Assembly: GCA_963942565.1 (NCBI GenBank) | Contig: OZ012695.1 | Coordinates: 11,519,570-11,583,569 of the forward strand | Direction: 5' to 3' | Source of the DNA: Maea johnstoni | Taxonomy: Eukaryota; Annelida; Polychaeta; Spionida; Magelonidae | DNA: 64,000 nucleotides | Part shown: piece by piece, positions 10,667 to 23,001 of the stretch | How the letters are laid out: each line of letters opens with the position of its first letter | Position numbering within the stretch: position 1 is the stretch's first letter | Translations under genes and position numbers: made by a program | The notes under the pieces: generated by a model | The model's database searches: none | What the model was told of the DNA's origin: nothing | Seen by the model: the letters and a program-made list of their open reading frames with translations, nothing else

Positions 10667-11769
10667 ATATGCTTACGACTTTTTAGAGACCAAATGCATC
10701 TCAAACAGGAAGTGTCCCAACATCATGCCTTACTCTCGTTATTTCCTGTTTCTCCTGCCCAGGAAATACTCTAGAATAACGCCAAGGCTCAGGGATCTGT
10801 CCACACGTCAGCCTATACACTCTTGGCAGTCATGTTCTCGTCCTTTGGCTTAGCACCACATTTCATTGCTGCCATCTATTCGCAGCTAGCAGAAGTGCTA
10901 CCACCTCGTATCTCGCTGCCAAACTCTGGACTGTCCATGGTCTAATGGGGTTAAGTTGTGAATATCCAGTCGTTTAAAATGTTTCAAAGCCTACACCCTC
11001 ATCCTCATAATAGAACCAACTGTGACTGTCTAGGCCATCGGTGAGCAGAGCATTTAAGGTACCACTTACGGTATCTCCAAACCTCACATAGGCTTGCAAA
11101 CAGAAAGAAAAGATTTTGGCTTTTGATTTTCTCGATATTGAATTTCACCAAATCGAGGGCGCTTTAAAGTAGCACTTTGGGCATCAAGTCTTATCGGATT
11201 TGCTTGAAACGTTGGATCTAAATAGCTAATAGTATTACAAATATAAATAGTTAGATTATGCAATCTAGAAGTTTAAAAATATGCCTTTTTCTCATTTTCA
11301 ATAAAAAATCGGAAAGAAATGGTCATGCAATTTGAACACAGCAAAAAGTACAGAAAGTGCGATAGTTTTCCCTCTGTTTTGATATTTTTCTTCAGATTAA
11401 TGGAATTTGATGGTCGGCAAGTGTGGATAGCATCTCTGTTTGATAACACTATGCATGTTTTTAATGTGTTTACCCCAAATATTTACAACCTGCAAGGAGC
11501 TTACATTTATGATTCTCAATGTTTTCTCAATTAAAAGACCTTTCAGGCAATATATACTTTATATAGGCCAAGAAGTCAAATTAAAGCAGGGTAGAGGAAA
11601 AACCAGGCCCAAAAAATGATCCCCGTAAGCTACGTTAAAAGTATTATAAAAATAATAAATTAATAACATAAAACAAAATAAAATGATATAAAGCAACGAA
11701 AAATAAAAGTGGGAAGCATGTCCATGTATGTTATAAGATAAACATTAAAAAAAAAATTAAAAAGAGAGG

Positions 11770-11888
11770 AGCCTACAACACACAGTATTCCCAGGCGGTC
11801 ACCCATCCAAGTACTAACTGCGCTCGATGTTGCTTAACTTCGGTGATCAGACGAGAACCGGTGCATTCAACATGATATGGTCGTAGGC
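11770..11888 (-). rRNA. 5S rRNA, copy 10
   Basis: One change, C40U (CGTCTGATC), which is the vertebrate base here. T5 terminator. Followed by the first truncated unit. Confidence 0.96.
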
Positions 11889-12991
11889 ATTTGCTTAAGA
11901 CTTTTTAGAGACCAAATGCATCTCAAACAGGAAGTGTCCCAACATCATGCCTTACTCTCTTTATTTCCTGTTTCTCCTGCCCAGGAAATACTCTAGAATA
12001 ACGCCAAGGCTCAGGGATCTGTCCACACGTCAGCCTATACACTCTTGGCAGTCATGTTCTCGTCCTTTGGCTTAGCACCACATTTCAGTGCTGCCATCTA
12101 TTCGCAGCTTGCAGAAGTGCTACCACCTCGTATCTCGCTGCCAAACTCTGGACTGTCCATGGTCTAATGGGGTTAAGTTGTGAATATCCAGTCGTTTAAA
12201 ATGTTTCAAAGCCTACACCCTCATCCTCATAATAGAACCAACTGTGACTGTCTAGGCCATCGGTGAGCAGAGCATTTAAGGTACCACTTATGGTATCTCC
12301 AAACCTCACATAGGCTTGCAAACAGAAAGAAAAGATTTTGGCTTTTGATTTTCTCGATATTGAATTTCACCAAATCGAGGGCGCTTTAAAGTAGCACTTT
12401 GGGCATCAAGTCTTATCGGATTTGCTTGAAACGTTGGATCTAAATAGCTAATAGTATTACAAATATAAATAGTTAGATTATGCAATCTAGAAGTTTAAAA
12501 ATATGCCTTTTTCTCATTCTCAATAAAAAATCGGAAAGAAATGGTCATGCAATTTGAACACAGCAAAAAGTAGAGAAAGTGCGATAGTTTTCCCTCTGTT
12601 TTGATATTTTCTCCAGATTAATGGAATTTGACTGTCGGCAAGTGTGGATAGCATCTCTGTTTGATAACACTATGCATGTTTTTAATGTGTTTACCCCAAA
12701 TATTTACAACCTGCAAGGAGCTTACATTTATGATTCTCAATGTTTTCTCAATTAAAAGACCTTTCAGGCAATATATACTTTATATAGGCCAAGAAGTCAA
12801 ATTAAAGCAGGGTAGAGGAAAAACCAGGCCCAAAAAATGATCCCCGTAAGCTACGTTAAAAGTATTATAAAAATAATAAATTAATAACATAAAACAAAAT
12901 AAAATGATATAAAGCAACGAAAAATAAAAGTGGGAAGCATGTCCATGTATGTTATAAGATAAACATTAAAAAAAAATTTAAAAAGAGAGGA

Positions 12992-12998
12992 GCCTACA
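12992..12998 (-). other. 5S remnant (last 7 nt) at a deletion junction
   Basis: The 3'-terminal GCCTACA-side bases of a 5S gene (gcctaca on plus) join directly to spacer sequence ttttctccagatgaatgg. About 826 bp, covering the rest of this 5S and most of its spacer, are missing. Only about 1 bp is shared at the join. Confidence 0.85.
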
Positions 12999-13385
12999 TT
13001 TTCTCCAGATGAATGGAATTTGATGGTCGACAAGTGTGGATAGCATCTCTGTTTGATAACACTATGCATGTTTTTAATGTGTTTACCCCAAATATTTACA
13101 ACCTGCAAGGAGCTTACATTTATGATTCTCAATGTTTTCTCAATTAAAAGACCTTTCAGGCAATATATACTTTATATAGGCCAAGAAGTCAAATTAAAGC
13201 AGGGTAGAGGAAAAACCAGGCCCAAAAAATGATCCCCGTAAGCTACGTTAAAAGTATTATAAAAATAATAAATTAATAAAATAAACCAAAATAAAATGAT
13301 ATAAAGCAACGAAAAATAAAAGTGGGAAGCATGGCCATGTATGTTATAAGATAAACATTAAAAAAAATATTTTTTAAAAGAGAGG
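12999..13385. repeat. Truncated spacer (about 0.39 kb)
   Basis: Only the 3' third of a normal spacer remains, from the ttttctccag motif to the 5S copy 11 terminator. It lacks the tRNA-like block. It is of the gtcgacaag subtype, whereas the spacer before the junction is of another type, so the deletion joined two different subtypes. Confidence 0.85.
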
Positions 13386-13504
13386 AGCCTACAACACACA
13401 GTATTCCCAGGCGGTCACCCATCCAAGTACTAACTGCGCTCGATGTTGCTTAACTTCGGTGATCAGACGAGAACCGGTGCATTCAACATGATATGGTCGT
13501 AGGC
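13386..13504 (-). rRNA. 5S rRNA, copy 11
   Basis: C40U, shared with copies 10 and 16. T4 terminator. Its 3' flank is the truncated spacer. Confidence 0.96.
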
Positions 13505-14606
13505 ATTTGCTTAAGACTTTTTAGAGACCAAATGCATCTCAAACAGGAAGTGTCCCAACATCATGCCTTACTCTCTTTATTTCCTGTTTCTCCTGCCCAG
13601 GAAATACTCTAGAATAACGCCAAGGCTCAGGGATCTGTCCACACGTCAGCCTATACACTCTTGGCAGTCATGTTCTCGTCCTTTGGCTTAGCACCACATT
13701 TCAGTGCTGCCATCTATTCGCAGCTTGCAGAAGTGCTACCACCTCGTATCTCGCTGCCAAACTCTGGACTGTCCATGGTCTAATGGGGTTAAGTTGTGAA
13801 TATCCAGTCGTTTAAAATGTTTCAAAGCCTACACCCTCATCCTCATAATAGAACCAACTGTGACTGTCTAGGCCATCGGTGAGCAGAGCATTTAAGGTAC
13901 CACTAATGGTATCTCCAAACCTCACATAGGCTTGCAAACAGAAAGAAAAGATTTTGGCTTTTGATTTTCTCGATATTGAATTTCACCAAATCGAGGGCGC
14001 TTTAAAGTAGCACTTTGGGCATCAAGTCTTATCGGATTTGCTTGAAACGTTCGATTTAAATAGCTAATAGTATTACAAATATAAATAATTAGATTATGCA
14101 ATCTAGAAGTTTAAAAATATGCCTTTTTCTCATTCTCAATAAAAAATCGGAAAGAAATGGTCATGCAATTTGAACACAGCAAAAAGTAGAGAAAGTGCGA
14201 TAGTTTTCCCTCTGTTTTGATATTTTCTCCAGATTAATGGAATTTGACTGTCGGCAAGTGTGGATAGCATCTCTGTTTGATAACACTATGCATGTTTTTA
14301 ATGTGTTTACCCCAAATATTTACAACCTGCAAGGAGCTTACATTTATGATTCTCAATGTTTTCTCAATTAAAAGACCTTTCAGGCAATATATACTTTATA
14401 TAGGCCAAGAAGTCAAATTAAAGCAGGGTAGAGGAAAAACCAGGCCCAAAAAATGATCCCCGTAAGCTACGTTAAAAGTATTATAAAAATAATAAATTAA
14501 TAACATAAAACAAAATAAAATGATATAAAGCAACGAAAAATAAAAGTGGGAAGCATGTCCATGTATGTTATAAGATAAACATTAAAAAAAAATTTAAAAA
14601 GAGAGG

Positions 14607-14725
14607 AGCCTACAACACACAGTATTCCCAGGCGGTCACCCATCCAAGTACTAACTGCGCTCGATGTTGCTTAACTTCGGTGATCGGACGAGAACCGGTG
14701 CATTCAACATGATATGGTCGTAGGC
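14607..14725 (-). rRNA. 5S rRNA, copy 12
   Basis: Consensus core, T5 terminator. Confidence 0.97.
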
Positions 14726-15822
14726 ATATGCTAACGACTTTTTAGAGACCAAATACATCTCAAACAGGAAGTGTCCCAACATCATGCCTTACTCTCTTTA
14801 TTTCCTGTTTCTCCTGCCCAGGAAATACTCTAGAATAACGCCAAGGCTCAGGGATCTGTCCACACGTCAGCCTATACACTCTTGGCAGTCATGTTCTCGT
14901 CCTTTGGCTTAGCACCACATTTCAGTGCTGCCATCTATTCGCAGCTAGCAGAAGTGCTACCACCTCGTATCTCGCTGCCAAACTCTGGACTGTCCATGGT
15001 CTTATGGGGTTAAGTTGTGAATATCCAGTCGTTTAAAATGTTTCAAAGCCTACATCCTCATAATAGAACCAACTGTGACTGTCTAGGCCATCGGTGAGCA
15101 GAGCATTTAAGGTACCACTTACGGTATCTCCAAACCTCACATAGGCTTGCAAACAGAAAGAAAAGATTTTGGCTTTTGATTTTCTCGATATTGAATTTCA
15201 CCAAATCGAGGGCGCTTTAAAGTAGCACTTTGGGCATCAAGTCTTATCGGATTTGCTTGAAACGTTGTATCTAAATAGCTAATAGTATTACAAATATAAA
15301 TAGTTAGATTATGCAATCTAGAAGTTTAAAAATATGCCTTTTTCTCATTTTCAATAAAAAATCGGAAAGAAATGGTCATGCAATTTGAACACAGCAAAAA
15401 GTACAGAAAGTGCGATAGTTTTCCCTCTGTTTTGATATTTTTCTTCAGATTAATGGAATTTGATGGTCGGCAAGTGTGGATAGCATCTCTGTTTGATAAC
15501 ACTATGCATGTTTTTAATGTGTTTACCCCAAATATTTACAACCTGCAAGGAGCTTACATTTATGATTCTCAATGTTTTCTCAATTAAAAGACCTTTCAGG
15601 CAATATATACTTTATATAGGCCAAGAAGTCAAATTAAAGCAGGGTAGAGGAAAAACCAGGCCCAAAAAATGATCCCCGTAAGCTACGTTAAAAGTATTAT
15701 AAAAATAATAAATTAATAACATAAAACAAAATAAAATGATATAAAGCAACGAAAAATAAAAGTGGGAAGCATGTCCATGTATGTTATAAGATAAACATTA
15801 AAAAAAAAATTAAAAAGAGAGG

Positions 15823-15941
15823 AGCCTACAACACACAGTATTCAAAGGCGGTCACCCATCCAAGTACTAACTGCGCTCGATGTTGCTTAACTTCGGTGAT
15901 CGGACGAGAACCGGTGCATTCAACATGATATGGTCGTAGGC
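15823..15941 (-). rRNA. 5S rRNA, copy 13
   Basis: Two adjacent changes, G97U and G98U (CGCCTTTGAATAC), at the edge of the C box and in helix IV. Shared with copies 15, 18 and 20. T5 terminator. Its upstream spacer has the 329-bp deletion. Confidence 0.94.
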
Positions 15942-16715
15942 ATATGCTAACGACTTTTTAGAGACCAAATACATCTCAAACAGGAAGTGTCCCAACATCA
16001 TGCCTTACTCTCTTTATTTCCTGTTTCTCCTGCCCAGGAAATACTCTAGAATAACGCCAAGGCTCAGGGATCTGTCCACACGTCAGCCTATACACCAAAT
16101 CGAGGGCGCTTTAAAGTAGCACTTTGGGCATCAAGTCTTATCGGATTTGCTTGAAACGTTGGATCTAAATAGCTAATAGTATTACAAATATAAATAATTA
16201 GATTATGCAATCTAGAAGTTTAAAAATATGCCTTTTTCTCATTCTCAATAAAAAATCGGAAAGAAATGGTCATGCAATTTGAACACAGCAAAAAGTACAG
16301 AAAGTGCGATAGTTTTCCCTCTGTTTTGATATTTTCTCCAGATTAATGGAATTTGACTGTCGGCAAGTGTGGATAGCATCTCTGTTTGATAACACTATGC
16401 ATGTTTTTAATGTGTTTACCCCAAATATTTACAACCTGCAAGGAGCTTACATTTATGATTCTCAATGTTTTCTCAATTAAAAGACCTTTCAGGCAATATA
16501 TACTTTATATAGGCCAAGAAGTCAAATTAAAGCAGGGTAGAGGAAAAACCAGGCCCAAAAAATGATCCCCATAAGCTACGTTAAAAGTATTATAAAAATA
16601 ATAAATTAATAACATAAAACAAAATAAAATGATATAAAGCAACGAAAAATAAAAGTGGGAAGCATGGCCATGTATGTTATAAGATAAACATTAAAAAAAA
16701 TTTTAAAAAGAGAGG
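15942..16715. repeat. Spacer with a 329-bp internal deletion
   Basis: Sequence jumps from cagcctatacac to caccaaatcgagg at 16,093-16,095, with 3 bp (cac) shared by both sides. The tRNA-like block, the 5S inverted 10-mer and the T4 cluster are all lost. The following 5S (copy 14) is intact. Confidence 0.85.
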
Positions 16716-16834
16716 AGCCTACAACACACAGTATTCCCAGGCGGTCACCCATCCAAGTACTAACTGCGCTCGATGTTGCTTAACTTCGGTGATCGGACGA
16801 GAACCGGTGCATTCAACATGATATGGTCGTAGGC
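16716..16834 (-). rRNA. 5S rRNA, copy 14
   Basis: Consensus core, T5 terminator. Only 893 bp from copy 13 because of the spacer deletion. Confidence 0.97.
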
Positions 16835-17936
16835 ATTTGCTTACGACTTTTTAGAGACCAAATGCATCTCAAACTGGAAGTGTCCCACCATCATGCCTTA
16901 CTCTCTTTATTTCTTGTTCCTCCTGCCAAGGAAATACTCTAGAATAATGCCAAGGCTCAGGGATCTGTCCACAAGTCAGCCTATACACTCTTGGCAGTCA
17001 TGTTCTCGTCCTTTGGCTTAGCACCACATTTCAGTGCTGCCATCTATTCGCAGCTAGCAGAAGTGCTACCACCTCGTATCTCGCTGCCAAACTCTGGACT
17101 GTCCATGGTCTTATGGGGTTAAGTTGTGAATATCCAGTCGTTTAAAATGTTTCAAAGCCTACACCCTCATCCTCATAATAGAACCAACTGTGACTGTCTA
17201 GGCCATCGGTGAGCAGAGCATTTAAGGTACCACTTACGGTATCTCCAAACCTCACATAGGCTTGCAAACAGAAAGAAAAGATTTTGGCTTTTGATTTTCT
17301 CGATATTGAATTTCACCAAATCGAGGGCGCTTTAAAGTAGCACTTTGGGCATCAAGTCTTATCGGATTTGCTTGAAACGTTGGATCTAAATAGCTAATAG
17401 TATTACAAATATAAATAGTTAGATTATGCAATCTAGAAGTTTAAAAATATGCCTTTTTCTCATTTTCAATAAAAAATCGGAAAGAAATGGTCATGCAATT
17501 TGAACACAGCAAAAAGTACAGAAAGTGCGATAGTTTTCCCTCTGTTTTGATATTTTTCTTCAGATTAATGGAATTTGATGGTCGGCAAGTGTGGATAGCA
17601 TCTCTGTTTGATAACACTATGCATGTTTTTAATGTGTTTACCCCAAATATTTACAACCTGCAAGGAGCTTACATTTATGATTCTCAATGTTTTCTCAATT
17701 AAAAGACCTTTCAGGCAAGATATACTTTATATAGGCCAAGAAGTCAAATTAAAGCAGGGTAGAGGAAAAACCAGGCCCAAAAAATGATCCCCGTAAGCTA
17801 CGTTAAAAGTATTATAAAAATAATAAATTAATAACATAAAACAAAATAAAATGATATAAAGCAACGAAAAATAAAAGTGGGAAGCATGTCCATGTATGTT
17901 ATAAGATAAACATTAAAAAAAAATTAAAAAGAGAGG

Positions 17937-18055
17937 AGCCTACAACACACAGTATTCAAAGGCGGTCACCCATCCAAGTACTAACTGCGCTCGATGTTGC
18001 TTAACTTCGGTGATCGGACGAGAACCGGTGCATTCAACATGATATGGTCGTAGGC
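17937..18055 (-). rRNA. 5S rRNA, copy 15
   Basis: G97U and G98U. T5 terminator. Last 5S of the first 6,167-bp copy. Confidence 0.94.
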
Positions 18056-19158
18056 ATATGCTAACGACTTTTTAGAGACCAAATGCATCTCAAACAGGAA
18101 GTGTCCCAACATCATGCCTTACTCTCTTTATTTCCTGTTTCTCCTGCCCAGGAAATACTCTAGAATAACGCCAAGGCTCAGGGATCTGTCCACACGTCAG
18201 CCTATACACTCTTGGCAGTCATGTTCTCGTCCTTTGGCTTAGCACCACATTTCAGTGCTGCCATCTATTCGCAGCTTGCAGAAGTGCTACCACCTCGTAT
18301 CTCGCTGCCAAACTCTGGACTGTCCATGGTCTAATGGGGTTAAGTTGTGAATATCCAGTCGTTTAAAATGTTTCAAAGCCTACACCCTCATCCTCATAAT
18401 AGAACCAACTGTGACTGTCTAGGCCATCGGTGAGCAGAGCATTTAAGGTACCACTTATGGTATCTCCAAACCTCACATAGGCTTGCAAACAGAAAGAAAA
18501 GATTTTGGCTTTTGATTTTCTCGATATTGAATTTCACCAAATCGAGGGCGCTTTAAAGTAGCACTTTGGGCATCAAGTCTTATCGGATTTGCTTGAAACG
18601 TTGGATCTAAATAGCTAATAGTATTACAAATATAAATAGTTAGATTATGCAATCTAGAAGTTTAAAAATATGCCTTTTTCTCATTCTCAATAAAAAATCG
18701 GAAAGAAATGGTCATGCAATTTGAACACAGCAAAAAGTAGAGAAAGTGCGATAGTTTTCCCTCTGTTTTGATATTTTCTCCAGATTAATGGAATTTGACT
18801 GTCGGCAAGTGTGGATAGCATCTCTGTTTGATAACACTATGCATGTTTTTAATGTGTTTACCCCAAATATTTACAACCTGCAAGGAGCTTACATTTATGA
18901 TTCTCAATGTTTTCTCAATTAAAAGACCTTTCAGGCAATATATACTTTATATAGGCCAAGAAGTCAAATTAAAGCAGGGTAGAGGAAAAACCAGGCCCAA
19001 AAAATGATCCCCGTAAGCTACGTTAAAAGTATTATAAAAATAATAAATTAATAACATAAAACAAAATAAAATGATATAAAGCAACGAAAAATAAAAGTGG
19101 GAAGCATGTCCATGTATGTTATAAGATAAACATTAAAAAAAAATTTAAAAAGAGAGGA

Positions 19159-19165
19159 GCCTACA
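19159..19165 (-). other. 5S remnant (last 7 nt), second occurrence
   Basis: Same junction as at 12,992, exactly 6,167 bp later, copied with the block duplication rather than formed twice. Confidence 0.85.
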
Positions 19166-19552
19166 TTTTCTCCAGATGAATGGAATTTGATGGTCGACAA
19201 GTGTGGATAGCATCTCTGTTTGATAACACTATGCATGTTTTTAATGTGTTTACCCCAAATATTTACAACCTGCAAGGAGCTTACATTTATGATTCTCAAT
19301 GTTTTCTCAATTAAAAGACCTTTCAGGCAATATATACTTTATATAGGCCAAGAAGTCAAATTAAAGCAGGGTAGAGGAAAAACCAGGCCCAAAAAATGAT
19401 CCCCGTAAGCTACGTTAAAAGTATTATAAAAATAATAAATTAATAAAATAAACCAAAATAAAATGATATAAAGCAACGAAAAATAAAAGTGGGAAGCATG
19501 GCCATGTATGTTATAAGATAAACATTAAAAAAAATATTTTTTAAAAGAGAGG
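19166..19552. repeat. Truncated spacer, second occurrence
   Basis: Copy of 12,999-13,385 carried by the 6,167-bp duplication, with the same subtype and no visible difference. Confidence 0.85.
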
Positions 19553-19671
19553 AGCCTACAACACACAGTATTCCCAGGCGGTCACCCATCCAAGTACTAA
19601 CTGCGCTCGATGTTGCTTAACTTCGGTGATCAGACGAGAACCGGTGCATTCAACATGATATGGTCGTAGGC
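19553..19671 (-). rRNA. 5S rRNA, copy 16
   Basis: C40U. T4 terminator. Duplicate of copy 11. Confidence 0.96.
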
Positions 19672-20773
19672 ATTTGCTTAAGACTTTTTAGAGACCAAAT
19701 GCATCTCAAACAGGAAGTGTCCCAACATCATGCCTTACTCTCTTTATTTCCTGTTTCTCCTGCCCAGGAAATACTCTAGAATAACGCCAAGGCTCAGGGA
19801 TCTGTCCACACGTCAGCCTATACACTCTTGGCAGTCATGTTCTCGTCCTTTGGCTTAGCACCACATTTCAGTGCTGCCATCTATTCGCAGCTTGCAGAAG
19901 TGCTACCACCTCGTATCTCGCTGCCAAACTCTGGACTGTCCATGGTCTAATGGGGTTAAGTTGTGAATATCCAGTCGTTTAAAATGTTTCAAAGCCTACA
20001 CCCTCATCCTCATAATAGAACCAACTGTGACTGTCTAGGCCATCGGTGAGCAGAGCATTTAAGGTACCACTAATGGTATCTCCAAACCTCACATAGGCTT
20101 GCAAACAGAAAGAAAAGATTTTGGCTTTTGATTTTCTCGATATTGAATTTCACCAAATCGAGGGCGCTTTAAAGTAGCACTTTGGGCATCAAGTCTTATC
20201 GGATTTGCTTGAAACGTTCGATTTAAATAGCTAATAGTATTACAAATATAAATAATTAGATTATGCAATCTAGAAGTTTAAAAATATGCCTTTTTCTCAT
20301 TCTCAATAAAAAATCGGAAAGAAATGGTCATGCAATTTGAACACAGCAAAAAGTAGAGAAAGTGCGATAGTTTTCCCTCTGTTTTGATATTTTCTCCAGA
20401 TTAATGGAATTTGACTGTCGGCAAGTGTGGATAGCATCTCTGTTTGATAACACTATGCATGTTTTTAATGTGTTTACCCCAAATATTTACAACCTGCAAG
20501 GAGCTTACATTTATGATTCTCAATGTTTTCTCAATTAAAAGACCTTTCAGGCAATATATACTTTATATAGGCCAAGAAGTCAAATTAAAGCAGGGTAGAG
20601 GAAAAACCAGGCCCAAAAAATGATCCCCGTAAGCTACGTTAAAAGTATTATAAAAATAATAAATTAATAACATAAAACAAAATAAAATGATATAAAGCAA
20701 CGAAAAATAAAAGTGGGAAGCATGTCCATGTATGTTATAAGATAAACATTAAAAAAAAATTTAAAAAGAGAGG

Positions 20774-20892
20774 AGCCTACAACACACAGTATTCCCAGGC
20801 GGTCACCCATCCAAGTACTAACTGCGCTCGATGTTGCTTAACTTCGGTGATCGGACGAGAACCGGTGCATTCAACATGATATGGTCGTAGGC
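20774..20892 (-). rRNA. 5S rRNA, copy 17
   Basis: Consensus core, T5. Duplicate of copy 12. Confidence 0.97.
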
Positions 20893-21989
20893 ATATGCTA
20901 ACGACTTTTTAGAGACCAAATACATCTCAAACAGGAAGTGTCCCAACATCATGCCTTACTCTCTTTATTTCCTGTTTCTCCTGCCCAGGAAATACTCTAG
21001 AATAACGCCAAGGCTCAGGGATCTGTCCACACGTCAGCCTATACACTCTTGGCAGTCATGTTCTCGTCCTTTGGCTTAGCACCACATTTCAGTGCTGCCA
21101 TCTATTCGCAGCTAGCAGAAGTGCTACCACCTCGTATCTCGCTGCCAAACTCTGGACTGTCCATGGTCTTATGGGGTTAAGTTGTGAATATCCAGTCGTT
21201 TAAAATGTTTCAAAGCCTACATCCTCATAATAGAACCAACTGTGACTGTCTAGGCCATCGGTGAGCAGAGCATTTAAGGTACCACTTACGGTATCTCCAA
21301 ACCTCACATAGGCTTGCAAACAGAAAGAAAAGATTTTGGCTTTTGATTTTCTCGATATTGAATTTCACCAAATCGAGGGCGCTTTAAAGTAGCACTTTGG
21401 GCATCAAGTCTTATCGGATTTGCTTGAAACGTTGTATCTAAATAGCTAATAGTATTACAAATATAAATAGTTAGATTATGCAATCTAGAAGTTTAAAAAT
21501 ATGCCTTTTTCTCATTTTCAATAAAAAATCGGAAAGAAATGGTCATGCAATTTGAACACAGCAAAAAGTACAGAAAGTGCGATAGTTTTCCCTCTGTTTT
21601 GATATTTTTCTTCAGATTAATGGAATTTGATGGTCGGCAAGTGTGGATAGCATCTCTGTTTGATAACACTATGCATGTTTTTAATGTGTTTACCCCAAAT
21701 ATTTACAACCTGCAAGGAGCTTACATTTATGATTCTCAATGTTTTCTCAATTAAAAGACCTTTCAGGCAATATATACTTTATATAGGCCAAGAAGTCAAA
21801 TTAAAGCAGGGTAGAGGAAAAACCAGGCCCAAAAAATGATCCCCGTAAGCTACGTTAAAAGTATTATAAAAATAATAAATTAATAACATAAAACAAAATA
21901 AAATGATATAAAGCAACGAAAAATAAAAGTGGGAAGCATGTCCATGTATGTTATAAGATAAACATTAAAAAAAAAATTAAAAAGAGAGG

Positions 21990-22108
21990 AGCCTACAACA
22001 CACAGTATTCAAAGGCGGTCACCCATCCAAGTACTAACTGCGCTCGATGTTGCTTAACTTCGGTGATCGGACGAGAACCGGTGCATTCAACATGATATGG
22101 TCGTAGGC
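21990..22108 (-). rRNA. 5S rRNA, copy 18
   Basis: G97U and G98U, T5. Duplicate of copy 13, upstream of the second deleted spacer. Confidence 0.94.
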
Positions 22109-22882
22109 ATATGCTAACGACTTTTTAGAGACCAAATACATCTCAAACAGGAAGTGTCCCAACATCATGCCTTACTCTCTTTATTTCCTGTTTCTCCTGC
22201 CCAGGAAATACTCTAGAATAACGCCAAGGCTCAGGGATCTGTCCACACGTCAGCCTATACACCAAATCGAGGGCGCTTTAAAGTAGCACTTTGGGCATCA
22301 AGTCTTATCGGATTTGCTTGAAACGTTGGATCTAAATAGCTAATAGTATTACAAATATAAATAATTAGATTATGCAATCTAGAAGTTTAAAAATATGCCT
22401 TTTTCTCATTCTCAATAAAAAATCGGAAAGAAATGGTCATGCAATTTGAACACAGCAAAAAGTACAGAAAGTGCGATAGTTTTCCCTCTGTTTTGATATT
22501 TTCTCCAGATTAATGGAATTTGACTGTCGGCAAGTGTGGATAGCATCTCTGTTTGATAACACTATGCATGTTTTTAATGTGTTTACCCCAAATATTTACA
22601 ACCTGCAAGGAGCTTACATTTATGATTCTCAATGTTTTCTCAATTAAAAGACCTTTCAGGCAATATATACTTTATATAGGCCAAGAAGTCAAATTAAAGC
22701 AGGGTAGAGGAAAAACCAGGCCCAAAAAATGATCCCCATAAGCTACGTTAAAAGTATTATAAAAATAATAAATTAATAACATAAAACAAAATAAAATGAT
22801 ATAAAGCAACGAAAAATAAAAGTGGGAAGCATGGCCATGTATGTTATAAGATAAACATTAAAAAAAATTTTAAAAAGAGAGG
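22109..22882. repeat. Spacer with 329-bp deletion, second occurrence
   Basis: Copy of 15,942-16,715, with the same cac junction at 22,260-22,262. Confidence 0.85.
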
Positions 22883-23001
22883 AGCCTACAACACACAGTA
22901 TTCCCAGGCGGTCACCCATCCAAGTACTAACTGCGCTCGATGTTGCTTAACTTCGGTGATCGGACGAGAACCGGTGCATTCAACATGATATGGTCGTAGG
23001 C
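22883..23001 (-). rRNA. 5S rRNA, copy 19
   Basis: Consensus core, T5. Duplicate of copy 14. Confidence 0.97.

Larger units (their letters stand above)
4887..10992. repeat. Five-unit relative of the 1-4886 block (copies 5-9)
   Basis: Same order of unit types as copies 1-4, but with one extra unit. The spacers after copies 6 and 7 share private variants (ctatttgcag, cagaggtg, atcgttgagc, aaagctttt) and lie 1223 bp apart. This indicates duplication of a single unit within this block, or its loss from the other. Confidence 0.75.
11902..18068. repeat. 6,167-bp duplication, first copy (5S copies 11-15)
   Basis: Everything from about 11,902 reappears 6,167 bp later, including two unusual deletion junctions, the spacing of five 5S genes and their point changes. 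By eye I found one difference, G at 17,719 against T at 23,886. The duplication must be very recent or kept identical by exchange. Confidence 0.9.

Noticed and set aside
12992-13385. Mobile element insertion at the short unit
   Set aside because: The segment is ordinary spacer sequence with missing DNA. No terminal repeats, target-site duplication or foreign sequence are present.
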